From an uncultured beta proteobacterium (GTDB taxonomy: Bacteria; Pseudomonadota; Gammaproteobacteria; Burkholderiales; Burkholderiaceae_C), in NCBI GenBank assembly GCA_903938815.1, contig CAJAES010000129.1, positions 1-47,300 on the forward strand: a stretch of DNA of 47,300 nucleotides, written 5' to 3'. The notes below the pieces were generated by a model. That model did not search any database. It saw nothing but the letters and a program-made list of their open reading frames with translations, and was not told the origin of the DNA. Both the position numbers and the translations under genes were made by a program. Positions 40,192 to 47,300 of the stretch are shown one piece after another; positions within the stretch are counted from its first letter, which is position 1; the number at the start of each line of letters is the position of its first letter.

Positions 40192-41052
40192 TCATGGCGC
40201 AGCCGATGCATTGACACTGATGTTGTCGAACTTCGCGTCGATCAGCCCGGCGGTGCGCGTGCCCGAGCGGCAGTGGGCCAGATTCGTGCGCGTGCCGATC
40301 TGTCGGAAGAGACCGAACGGCGGCTGTGCGTCACTGACCGAGTAGGGCAGGCGCACGACCGGATTGCTGCCGCGCGTGAAGTTGAAGCGCTTCGCCGCGG
40401 GCTCCCAGTCGAACTTGAGCGTCACCGCTTCGCCTGACGCTGCCGGGCCCAGGTCGGCCAGGCCCAGCACGATCGAGTCGTAGTTGCAGTCGCTCGTCGT
40501 GCACTGGAGGAGTGTCGCCTCGGCACGCAGCGTGCCTGCCGGATCGACGGAATTGCTGTAGCGCACCAGGCGCAAGAGCGCGATCACATCGCCGATGCGG
40601 CTGTCCGGTGCGACGGCGCCCACGTTGAAGAAGCTCCCGAACAGGCGTGCCTGCACGAAGGACGGGCTGGGGTTCGTGGCGCAGCCCGTGAGCTCGTGCG
40701 CGCTGACCGACACAACCGCCCGCATCTGCTGGATCGCTGCCGGATTCTTCAGCTTGGCATCCCAGCTGCTGTTCAGGGTGCCGGCGTCGGAGATCTGCAG
40801 CCCGAGGTCGCGCTGTACGAATCGCAGGGCGCCATCCTGGCGCATCCGGTGGCGCTCGGTCCCCAGCCACAGCCTGGCGTCGATCAGCGCAGCGTCGAAT
40901 GTGTCCCAGAACGCGTAGCCCTCGGCCGCCTGTGCCGGCATCAGCGCGGCGGCACACAGCGTCGCTGCCAGCCAGCGCGCGGCTCTGCTTCTGCAGGTGC
41001 CTGCCGACGCTGCGACCCGCTCCTGACCCGAGACCTTCTGCGTCGCGCTCAT
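40192..41052 (-). CDS. Exported four-cysteine protein, paralogue B1 of the tandem cluster
   Basis: This is a 286-residue protein. It has an unusually long N-terminal region before the signal hydrophobic core; cleavage is likely after AQA (about residue 42). The mature start EGYAFWDTFDAALIDARLWL matches B2. Cysteines 124, 184, 189 and 261 keep the family spacing. GALRFVQRD, LKNPAAIQQMR, TLKFDWEPAAKRFNF and DNISVNASAAP are the shared blocks. The start overlaps the A1 stop by ATGA, so A1 and B1 are translated together. Confidence 0.72.
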   Translation of the reverse strand: MSATQKVSGQERVAASAGTCRSRAARWLAATLCAAALMPAQAAEGYAFWDTFDAALIDARLWLGTERHRMRQDGALRFVQRDLGLQISDAGTLNSSWDAKLKNPAAIQQMRAVVSVSAHELTGCATNPSPSFVQARLFGSFFNVGAVAPDSRIGDVIALLRLVRYSNSVDPAGTLRAEATLLQCTTSDCNYDSIVLGLADLGPAASGEAVTLKFDWEPAAKRFNFTRGSNPVVRLPYSVSDAQPPFGLFRQIGTRTNLAHCRSGTRTAGLIDAKFDNISVNASAAP

Positions 41053-41870
41053 GGCTTGGCAACCTTGTTGACAGCCACGCTGTCGAAGCGTGCGGATATG
41101 TAGCCCAGCGCGCGTGGCCCGCTGGCGCAGTTGGCGACCTCGTTGCGCAGCGCCATGATCTTGAACGGGTTGCCCGGCTCGGTGTGGTCGTCGAGGTTGC
41201 CGTAGGGGATGGTCGCCGTGCTGGCGCCCTGGTCGCGGCTGAAGGTCAGGGTCTTGGCGGCCTTGTCCCACTCGATCTGCAGCAGGACGTTCTGACCCAC
41301 GCTCACCGTACCCAGGCTGGCGGTGGCGCCGATGCTGGAGCTCGTGCTGCAGTCTGCGCTGCTGCAGACGAAGGCGCTGGCGTTCACCTGCAGCACGCCG
41401 GGCGCATCCACGCTGTTGGAATCGCGGTAGACGTTGACCTGCGCGAGTACATCGCCGAACTGGCTGCCGGTGGCCCGCCCGCCGGTGTTGAAGAAGCTTG
41501 CGAGCAGCCGCGCCCGCGAGCGCGTGGGGGTGCTGTTGGCGGCGCAACCGGTGTTCTCGACGGCGAGGATCTTCACCAGCGCGCGAAACTGGGTCACGGA
41601 ACTCGAGCGGGTGATGGCGTCGCTCCAGCTGAAGGACTGGCGCCCGCTGTCGCTGACGGTCCCGCCCCAGTCACGGGCGGTCAGTGCGAGCCCGCCGCCG
41701 ACGGCCAGTCTCGAACGCTCCAGGTTCGTGTCAGGCCACCTGTCGGGGTTGAGGAAGGTGGACGAAAAGTCGTCGTAAAGCACCCAGGGCTTGGCGGCTC
41801 CCGCGGGCTGAGGCGTCAGGCAGCCCAGGCCGGCGGCGCAGAGCAGGGCCACGATGCAGATCGACTTCAT
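41049..41870 (-). CDS. Exported four-cysteine protein, paralogue A1 of the tandem cluster
   Basis: This is a 273-residue protein and the first gene of the cluster. The signal peptide ends near PAGA (residue 25); a cysteine at 17 in LGCL is not a convincing lipobox. The mature start KPWVLYDDFSSTFLNPDRWP matches A2. Cysteines 109, 169, 174 and 248 follow the family pattern. GQNVLLQIEWDKAAK and TEPGNPFK are the shared A-type blocks. Function is unknown; secretion or periplasmic location is likely from the signal peptide and disulfide pattern. Confidence 0.72.
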   Translation of the reverse strand: MKSICIVALLCAAGLGCLTPQPAGAAKPWVLYDDFSSTFLNPDRWPDTNLERSRLAVGGGLALTARDWGGTVSDSGRQSFSWSDAITRSSSVTQFRALVKILAVENTGCAANSTPTRSRARLLASFFNTGGRATGSQFGDVLAQVNVYRDSNSVDAPGVLQVNASAFVCSSADCSTSSSIGATASLGTVSVGQNVLLQIEWDKAAKTLTFSRDQGASTATIPYGNLDDHTEPGNPFKIMALRNEVANCASGPRALGYISARFDSVAVNKVAKP

Positions 41871-41892
41871 GACACGACGGTCTCCCCGTGAA

Positions 41893-41913
41893 CATGTATC
41901 GGAGTGTTACATG
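41893..41913. promoter_or_regulatory. Inverted repeat upstream of the four-paralogue cluster
   Basis: CATGTATC and GTTACATG form arms with seven of eight complementary bases around a 5-base spacer. It lies 22 bases before the start of A1 and could be a dimeric repressor site. No protein is known to bind it, and no regulator gene is adjacent. Confidence 0.4.
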
Positions 41914-41954
41914 AAACGGCTGCGCGAAGATGTTCGTTCTGTCGGTCCTTGGCC

Positions 41955-42599
41955 TCAGACCCAGGGCGCCGGCAGTTCCTCTGCCGCCAGCACCGCCTGC
42001 GTGGCCGGCCGTGCCAGCATGCGCTGCAGGTACGGGCCGATGTGCGGCAGGGTGCGCGCCGGGCGCGTCATGCCGCGAGTCCAGCGGCACAGCATGAAGG
42101 TGTAGGGGTCGAGTGCGCTGAAGCGCTCGCCGAGCATCCAGGGGCCGGTGGCCAGGCGGGCGTCGATCTGGTCCATCAGGCTCGAGATCCGCGCTTCGGC
42201 CTGCGCCTTCACCTCGGCGGCGCCGGCGGTGTTGCCGGGCGCCACCATGCGGTCGCTGTAGAAGTAGTGCGGCGCCATGGCCTGCACCGTGCTCGACAGC
42301 CAGACCAGCCACTTGTAGAACTCGGCCCGCTCCGGCGTGCCCACGGCCGGCGCCAGGCCTGCCTGCGGGTGGGTGTCGACGAGGTGCAGCACGATGGCGG
42401 CCGTCTCGTACAGCACCAGGCCGCCGTCCTGCAGCACCGGGATCAGGCCGTTCGGGTTGAGCTTCAGGTACGCGGGCGTCTTGTGCGCGTTCTGCGCGCG
42501 GTCGACGAGCTGCAGCGTGAAGGGCACGCCGAGCTCGCGCAGCAGCAGGTGCGGCGTCATGCTCGCGCTGCCGGGGTTGTAGTGCAGGGTGAGAGACAT
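41955..42599 (-). CDS. Glutathione S-transferase family protein
   Basis: This is a 214-residue protein. The thioredoxin-like N-terminal domain (MSLTLHYNPGSASMTPHLLL, then LNPNGLIPVLQDGGLVLYET with the cis-Pro and the glutathione-binding Glu-Thr) is followed by an all-helical C-terminal domain (LDPYTFMLCRW). It conjugates or reduces electrophiles in the cytoplasm; the exact substrate is unknown. It is divergent from the photobiology cluster across 186 bases in which I find no clear promoter. Confidence 0.92.
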   Translation of the reverse strand: MSLTLHYNPGSASMTPHLLLRELGVPFTLQLVDRAQNAHKTPAYLKLNPNGLIPVLQDGGLVLYETAAIVLHLVDTHPQAGLAPAVGTPERAEFYKWLVWLSSTVQAMAPHYFYSDRMVAPGNTAGAAEVKAQAEARISSLMDQIDARLATGPWMLGERFSALDPYTFMLCRWTRGMTRPARTLPHIGPYLQRMLARPATQAVLAAEELPAPWV

Positions 42600-42785
42600 C
42601 GTGGCAATCCTCCGATCAGGGGCCGGTCACGATAACGCCATGAGCCAGTGTGGCCGAGTGCGAGCGTCTGAACCATGCGGCGCACGAGGCCTGTTTCAGT
42701 GCCGACCCGATGCGAACCGAGGTACGCGCGCAGGCCTGGATCCGGGCCGCGCCGATCACCCCGGCGCCACGCCGGTGGTGACTAC

Positions 42786-44051
42786 ATGGTTCAATACCCA
42801 ACCATGTCGTCAAACGCCACGCCCAGTTCCGTGTTCCCGCCCACGCTCGAGGCCGCCCGCGCGCGCCTGGCTGCCGTGCGGCCCGACGCCTACGTGCAGA
42901 CCCGCAACAAGCTCGACGGCGCGGTCACGCGGCTCTCGCCCTACCTCACGCACGGGCTGCTGACCCTGCCCGACGTGCTGCGCGCGGTGCTGTCGCGCAA
43001 CGCCCTGCCGGTGCAGCACAAGCTGGTCTACGAACTCGGCTGGCGCGCCTACTTCCGGCACGTCTGGGCCGACCGCGGCGAGGGCATCCTGACGTCCATC
43101 CACCCCGGGCCGCTGCCCGACGAGGCCTATGCCCGCGAGCTGCCCGCCGATGTGCGCGAGGCCCGCACCGGCGTGCCCGTGATCGACCAGGCCGTGAGGA
43201 CGCTCTACGCCACCGGCTGGCTGCACAACCACGCCCGGATGTGGCTGGCGAGCTACATCGTCCACCTGCGCAAGGTGCATTGGCGCACCGGCGCCGACTG
43301 GCTCTACGGCCATCTGCTGGACGGCGACATCGCGAGCAACCACCTCAGCTGGCAGTGGGTGGCCGGCACCGGCAGCCACAAGCCGTACCTCTTCAATGCC
43401 GAGAACGTGCAGCGTTTCGCGCCGGCCGGCTGGCACAGCCCCGGCACGTTGCTGGACACGCCGTACGAGGTTCTGGACCGCATCGCACGCGATCCGGCGG
43501 CAGTGATGGCGGCAGTGACGGCTGCAGTGACGGCGGTATCAGGCGGCGCGGCGTCGAACCTGGGCGCCCTTGCGGGCTCCGGCGTGACCGAGCCGGCTTT
43601 CCTGTCGGAGCCGCCGGCTTCGCTGCGGGCCGTGAAGCCCACGGCGACGGCCGTGCGAGGGCGCGATGTCTGGCTGGTGCACCCGTGGTCGCTTGGCGCA
43701 TTGCCGAACGACCTGCCTTCGGGCGCCCTCGTGCTCGGCATCGTGGTGGACGACTTCCACCGCGCGTTCCCCTGGGCGCCCCGGCGCTGGGACTTCGTCA
43801 GCGGCCGCATGGCGGCGGTGGCGCCGTTGCGCTGGCAGGGCAGCGCGCAGGCCATCGCAAGCGCGCTGGCGCAGGCCCGCAGCGTAGCCGCCATCGACGA
43901 GCCACACCTGTCGCCGTGGCTGGCCGGATGCGCCGACACCCGGCCCCCGGCCCGGCTGTTCCCGCCCGTGGCCGGCCGCTGCGACTCGTTCACGCAGTGG
44001 TGGACGCGCACCACCGAAGGCCTGCGGCACGCGCACGAGCTGACCCGATGA
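42786..44051 (+). CDS. Photolyase/cryptochrome-like FAD-binding protein with atypical C-terminal domain
   Basis: This is a protein of about 421 residues (or from 42804). Residues about 30-240 are a photolyase FAD-binding helical domain: RLSPYLTHGLLTLPDVL, YELGWRAYFRHVW, TGWLHNHARMWLASYIVHLR and DGDIASNHLSWQWVAGTGSH. The usual N-terminal antenna domain is absent. Instead about residues 290-380 look alpha/beta (RDVWLVHPWSLGALP, ALVLGIVVDDFHRAFPWAPR), possibly an antenna-type domain moved to the C-terminus. An Ala/Val/Thr-rich linker joins them. DNA repair or light sensing are both possible. It overlaps the next gene by ATGA. Confidence 0.82.
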   Translation: MVQYPTMSSNATPSSVFPPTLEAARARLAAVRPDAYVQTRNKLDGAVTRLSPYLTHGLLTLPDVLRAVLSRNALPVQHKLVYELGWRAYFRHVWADRGEGILTSIHPGPLPDEAYARELPADVREARTGVPVIDQAVRTLYATGWLHNHARMWLASYIVHLRKVHWRTGADWLYGHLLDGDIASNHLSWQWVAGTGSHKPYLFNAENVQRFAPAGWHSPGTLLDTPYEVLDRIARDPAAVMAAVTAAVTAVSGGAASNLGALAGSGVTEPAFLSEPPASLRAVKPTATAVRGRDVWLVHPWSLGALPNDLPSGALVLGIVVDDFHRAFPWAPRRWDFVSGRMAAVAPLRWQGSAQAIASALAQARSVAAIDEPHLSPWLAGCADTRPPARLFPPVAGRCDSFTQWWTRTTEGLRHAHELTR

Positions 44052-44923
44052 GCGAGCCGGCACTCACCGTTCTCTACGACGGCGCCTGCCCGCTGTGCCG
44101 CCGCGAGATCGCGCTGTACCAGGGCCTGCAGGCCGATGCGCCGGTCTGCTACGCCGACGTCAGCGACGCCGCGCTGGCCCTGCCGCCCCAGACCACCCGG
44201 GACGAGCTCATGGCGCGCGTTCATGTGCGCCACGCCGATGGCCGCATGGAGAGCGGCGCCGCCGCCTTCGTGGCCCTGTGGGCCCGGTTGCCGGGGTGGC
44301 GTGCGCTGGCCTGGCTGGCGCGTGTGCCGGGCGTGCTGTGGCTGATGGAGCGCGCCTACCGGTTCTTCCTGCGCTGGCGCCCCGCCATGCAGCGCCGTGC
44401 CCGCGCATGGGAGGCCGGCCACATGGAACGCGAGCTGCGCTCCGACCATGCCGGCGAGACAGGCGCGGTGTTCATCTATGCCGGCATCCTGGCCGTTTCG
44501 CGCGACCCGGGGCTGCGCGAGTTCGCCAGCCGCCACCGTGCCACCGAGGCCGAACATCTGCGCCTGATCGAAGCCTGGCTGCCCGCCGGCCGACGCAGCC
44601 GCCTGCTCCCCGCATGGCGCGTGGCCGGGTGGCTGACGGGTGCGCTGCCCGCGCTGATGGGGCCGCGCACGGTCTACGCCACCATCGCCGCCGTCGAGAC
44701 CTTCGTCGACCGGCACTACCAGCACCAGATCGACCACCTGCTGGCCCACCCCGGCCCCGAGGGCCTGCTGCCGCTGCTGCAGACCTGCCAGGCCGACGAG
44801 TGCGCGCACCGTGACGAGGCGGCTGCCGCTGCGGCGGTGCCGCCGTCGGCCCTGCTGCGCCTGTGGTGCGCGGTCGTCGGCGCCGGCTCGGCGGGCGCGG
44901 TGGTGCTGGCGCGCCGCATCTGA
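44048..44923 (+). CDS. DCC (DUF393) thiol-oxidoreductase domain fused to COQ7-type di-iron hydroxylase
   Basis: This is a 291-residue protein. Residues 1-110 are a DCC domain, TVLYDGACPLCRREIALYQG with the CxxC pair. Residues about 125-290 match the COQ7/demethoxyubiquinone hydroxylase family, whose ligands are seen in order: Glu in ELRSDHAGETGAVFIYAGIL, the ExxH of EAEHLRLIEAWL, Glu in AAVETFVDRHYQHQI, and ExxH in ADECAHRDEA. COQ7 hydroxylates a ubiquinone precursor at the membrane; whether this copy does so is uncertain. A short His/Pro-coding low-complexity stretch fills the gap to the next gene. Confidence 0.85.
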   Translation: MSEPALTVLYDGACPLCRREIALYQGLQADAPVCYADVSDAALALPPQTTRDELMARVHVRHADGRMESGAAAFVALWARLPGWRALAWLARVPGVLWLMERAYRFFLRWRPAMQRRARAWEAGHMERELRSDHAGETGAVFIYAGILAVSRDPGLREFASRHRATEAEHLRLIEAWLPAGRRSRLLPAWRVAGWLTGALPALMGPRTVYATIAAVETFVDRHYQHQIDHLLAHPGPEGLLPLLQTCQADECAHRDEAAAAAAVPPSALLRLWCAVVGAGSAGAVVLARRI

Positions 44924-45053
44924 AGGCCGGTGCTGTTCCGGGGCCGCTCCGGAATCCGCACCCGCACGCCCGCCAGCACGCCCACCAGCACCCGCACCCG
45001 CCCTCGACCCTGTTCCTGTTCATGACCCCGCTTTCGAGCCTCCGAGGAAATCC

Positions 45054-45785
45054 ATGTCCGACATCGTCCTGATCACAGGCGCCAGCGGCGGCATCGGCCG
45101 CGCGCTGGCCACCACGCTGCACGGCCGCGGCTGGCGCGTTGCCGCCGTCGGGCGCGACGCCGCCCGTCTGGCCGAGGTGCCTGCCGCCGTGCATCTGGTG
45201 GCCGACGCCACCACGCCGGAAGGCGCGGCCCAGGCTGTCGCGGCCTGCCGCGAGGCGCTGGGCGATGCGCCCACCGCACTGGCGCACTGCGTGGGCAGCA
45301 CGCTCATCGCGCCGCTGCACCGCACGCGCGCCGAGGCCTACCGCGAAGTGATGCGCGTGAACCTCGACAGCGCGTTCTTCATGCTTCAGGCCTTCATCGA
45401 AGGCCTGAAGGGCGGCCCCGGCTCCGCGGTGTTCGCGAGCTCGGTGGTGGCACGCATCGGCGTCGCCAACCACGAGGCCATCGCCGCCGCCAAGGGCGGT
45501 GTCGAGGCGCTGGTGCGCAGCGCCGCGGCCACCTACGCGGCCCAGGGTCTGCGGGTGAACGCGGTCGCCCCGGGCATGACCGAGACCCCGATGACCGCAG
45601 GCATGCTGAAGATGCCCGCCATGCGCGAGGGCGCGGGGCGCCAGTACCCGCTCGGCGGCGTGCAGACGGCCGCGCAGGTGGCCGACGTGATGGCCTGGCT
45701 GGTCGGCCCCGAGGCCGCGCGCCTGACCGGGCAGGTGCTGGCCGTCGACGGCGGCTTCACGACCGTCCGTCCGCTGGTGAAGTGA
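45054..45785 (+). CDS. Short-chain dehydrogenase/reductase lacking the catalytic tyrosine
   Basis: This is a 243-residue Rossmann protein. VLITGASGGIGRALATTLHG binds the cofactor. The active-site region reads FASSVVARIGVANHEAIAAA then KGG: Ser and Lys are in place, but Ile stands where the catalytic Tyr is expected (13 after the Ser, 4 before the Lys). The end AVDGGFTTVRPLVK is normal. It may be non-enzymatic or use another residue. GAGGAAA precedes the ATG. It lies one base from the photolyase gene. Confidence 0.88.
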   Translation: MSDIVLITGASGGIGRALATTLHGRGWRVAAVGRDAARLAEVPAAVHLVADATTPEGAAQAVAACREALGDAPTALAHCVGSTLIAPLHRTRAEAYREVMRVNLDSAFFMLQAFIEGLKGGPGSAVFASSVVARIGVANHEAIAAAKGGVEALVRSAAATYAAQGLRVNAVAPGMTETPMTAGMLKMPAMREGAGRQYPLGGVQTAAQVADVMAWLVGPEAARLTGQVLAVDGGFTTVRPLVK

Positions 45786-45786
45786 C

Positions 45787-47250
45787 ATGTCGGGCGCGGC
45801 GCTGGTCTGGTTCAAGCGCGACCTGCGCCTGCGCGACCACGCGCCGCTGGCCGAGGCGCAGCGATTCGAGCGTGCGCTGGCGCTCTTCGTCATCGAGCCC
45901 GAGTGGCTGGACAGCCCCGAGTGCGACCCGCAGCACGTGGGCTTCACGCTGGCCAGCCTGCAGCCGCTGCAGGACGAGCTGGCCGCGCTCGGCCTGCCGC
46001 TGATCGTGCGCGTGGGCCCTGCGCCGCAGGTGCTGCAGTCGCTGCGCGCCGAGTTCGGCTTCACCCACCTTCTGAGCCACGAGGAGACGGGCACCGGCTG
46101 GAGCTACACGCGCGACATCGCCGTGGGCCGCTGGTGCCGGGAACATGGCGTGGCCTGGACGGAGTGGCCACAGACCGGCGTCGTGCGCCGCCTGCGCAGC
46201 CGCAGCGGCTGGGCCGGCCGCTGGGCGCAGCGCATGGATGCCGCGCCGCAACGGCTCGACGGCGGTTTCCGTGCGCCTGACGGCTGGGCGCCGACGCCGC
46301 TGCCCACGCTGGCCGATCTGGGCCTGCCGCCGTCGCGCCCGCTGCCGCCCGCCGGCGAAGCCGCAGCCCAGGCGGTACTGGACGACTTCCTGGACGGCCG
46401 CGGGCGGGGCTACCGCCGCGCGCTGTCGAGCCCCCTGACGGCCGAGCAGGGCTGCAGCCGCCTGAGCGCGCATCTGGCCTTCGGCACGCTGTCGATGCGC
46501 AGCGTGCACCAGGCCACCGAGCACGTGATCGCCACCACGCCGGACCGCACGCTGGCCTACGGCCTGCGTGGGTTCTCGGGCCGCCTGCGCTGGCACTGCC
46601 ACTTCATGCAGAAGCTCGAGGACGAGCCGGACATCGAGTTCCGCAACTTCTCGCGCGCGCACGACACGCTGCGCCAGGAGCCGCTCGACCGTGAACGCTT
46701 CGAGGCCTGGTGCGAGGGCCGCACCGGCTACCCCATGGTCGACGCCTGCATGCGGCAGCTGCGCGCCACCGGCTGGCTGAACTTCCGCATGCGCGCGATG
46801 CTGGTCAGCTTCGCGGCGTACCACCTGTGGCTGCACTGGCGCGAGCCGGGCCTGTTCCTGGCGCGCCAGTTCCTCGATTTCGAGCCCGGCATCCACTGGA
46901 GCCAGATGCAGATGCAGAGCGGCACCACGGGCATCAACACCCTGCGCATCTACTCGCCGCGCAAGCAGGCCGAGGACCACGACCCCGAGGGCGTCTACGT
47001 GCGCCGCTGGGTGCCCGAGCTCGGCACGCCCGCCTACCCCGCGCCCATCGTCGACGAACGCGGCGCGCTGGCCGTGGCCAAGGAGCGGCTCTACGGCCTG
47101 CGCGGCGAACGCGAGGTGCGCCAGGAGGCGGATGCGATCCAGCAGCGCCACGGCTCACGCCGCAGCGGCCTGCCGCCGTCCGGCATGAAGCGTGCGGCCA
47201 AGCCACGCGCGGCTGCGGCCGCCGACGACCGCCAGCAGGAGCTCTTCTGA
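45787..47250 (+). CDS. phrB: Deoxyribodipyrimidine photolyase/cryptochrome family protein
   Basis: This is a 487-residue flavoprotein. The N-terminal antenna domain begins ALVWFKRDLRLRDHAPLAEA. The FAD domain contains SRLSAHLAFGTLSMRSVHQA, GRTGYPMVDACMRQLRATGW and LNFRMRAMLVSFAAYHLWLH. The usual DGDxASN segment is replaced by DFEPGIHWSQMQMQSGTTGI, as in a divergent branch of photolyase-like proteins. It probably repairs UV lesions with blue light; a photoreceptor role is not excluded. A basic Ala-rich tail ends the protein. The stop overlaps the next start (TGATG). Confidence 0.9.
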   Translation: MSGAALVWFKRDLRLRDHAPLAEAQRFERALALFVIEPEWLDSPECDPQHVGFTLASLQPLQDELAALGLPLIVRVGPAPQVLQSLRAEFGFTHLLSHEETGTGWSYTRDIAVGRWCREHGVAWTEWPQTGVVRRLRSRSGWAGRWAQRMDAAPQRLDGGFRAPDGWAPTPLPTLADLGLPPSRPLPPAGEAAAQAVLDDFLDGRGRGYRRALSSPLTAEQGCSRLSAHLAFGTLSMRSVHQATEHVIATTPDRTLAYGLRGFSGRLRWHCHFMQKLEDEPDIEFRNFSRAHDTLRQEPLDRERFEAWCEGRTGYPMVDACMRQLRATGWLNFRMRAMLVSFAAYHLWLHWREPGLFLARQFLDFEPGIHWSQMQMQSGTTGINTLRIYSPRKQAEDHDPEGVYVRRWVPELGTPAYPAPIVDERGALAVAKERLYGLRGEREVRQEADAIQQRHGSRRSGLPPSGMKRAAKPRAAAAADDRQQELF

Positions 47251-47300
47251 TGGCTTTCAAGGGCAACAAGGCCGCGCTGCCCAGCAAGCCCTGCGTGGCC
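47250..47300 (+). CDS. DUF2256 family protein, 5' end only
   Basis: The first 17 codons, MAFKGNKAALPSKPCVA, match the N-terminus of DUF2256, a short cysteine-containing family of about 50-60 residues often found next to photolyases. The rest lies beyond the window. It is coupled to the photolyase gene by TGATG. Confidence 0.75.
   Translation, partial: MAFKGNKAALPSKPCVA

Noticed and set aside
44924..45053. His/Pro-rich peptide encoded between the DCC-COQ7 and SDR genes
   Set aside because: The CACCCGCACGCCC-type sequence is low complexity, the frame continues from an antisense-like upstream region and lacks a ribosome binding site.

Overview
The window looks like a chromosome segment of a high-GC betaproteobacterium of the order Burkholderiales (Comamonadaceae/Rubrivivax-Leptothrix type). 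This is inferred from the very GC-rich coding, a Bug/TctC-type solute-binding protein, a PTS reduced to EIIA-HPr-EI without a permease, a LigJ-type hydratase and the dacA/transaminase/DUF493/lipB/lipA neighbourhood. No rRNA, tRNA or CRISPR array was seen.

Region 1 (1-4112) is part of a mobile gene-cassette array of an integron. Six complete attC recombination sites separate single-gene cassettes: a GrpB-like protein, an unknown, a reverse-oriented unknown whose start and ribosome binding site lie inside an attC, a nucleotidyltransferase, an exported ClpP-like protein and a membrane-anchored coiled-coil protein. The integrase is outside the window. A lone attC half-site (4106-4112) ends the array.

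Region 2 (4113-6585) is a scar. A truncated IS110/IS1111-family element abuts the half attC. It is followed by the toxin-antitoxin genes higBA, vapB with a broken vapC, and a broken tumE-like toxin with its intact antitoxin. A deletion has joined vapC to tumE.

Region 3 (6586-33457) is ordinary chromosome. It holds fadH, ptsI-ptsH-EIIA, an MFS transporter and a lipoprotein on the minus strand, then a CoA-transferase, a degenerate kinase/receiver-like protein and DUF4197. A LysR regulator is divergent from a Bug protein and ligJ (aromatic catabolism). The lipoate genes lipA and lipB are separated by DUF4331 and Sel1 genes. A seven-gene minus-strand operon follows (hemJ, vanZ-like, ferredoxin, alpha/beta hydrolase, dacA, aminotransferase, DUF493), six of whose genes are joined by overlapping stop/start codons. 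A probable small RNA with its own terminator lies between hemJ and the divergent hemB-corA pair, and a kefF/kefC-like pair follows.

Region 4 (33507-38307) carries a ParA-like ATPase with a MaoC hydratase, then a LuxR-type response regulator, a hybrid histidine kinase and an FAD oxidoreductase with overlapping ends.

Region 5 (38341-41913) is the most novel-looking part: four tandem exported paralogues of unknown function in A-B-A-B order with a conserved four-cysteine pattern, and an inverted repeat upstream.

Region 6 (41955-47300) has a GST divergent from a photobiology cluster: a photolyase-like FAD domain with an unusual C-terminal domain, a DCC-COQ7 fusion, an SDR lacking the catalytic tyrosine, a conventional photolyase/cryptochrome, and the start of a DUF2256 gene.
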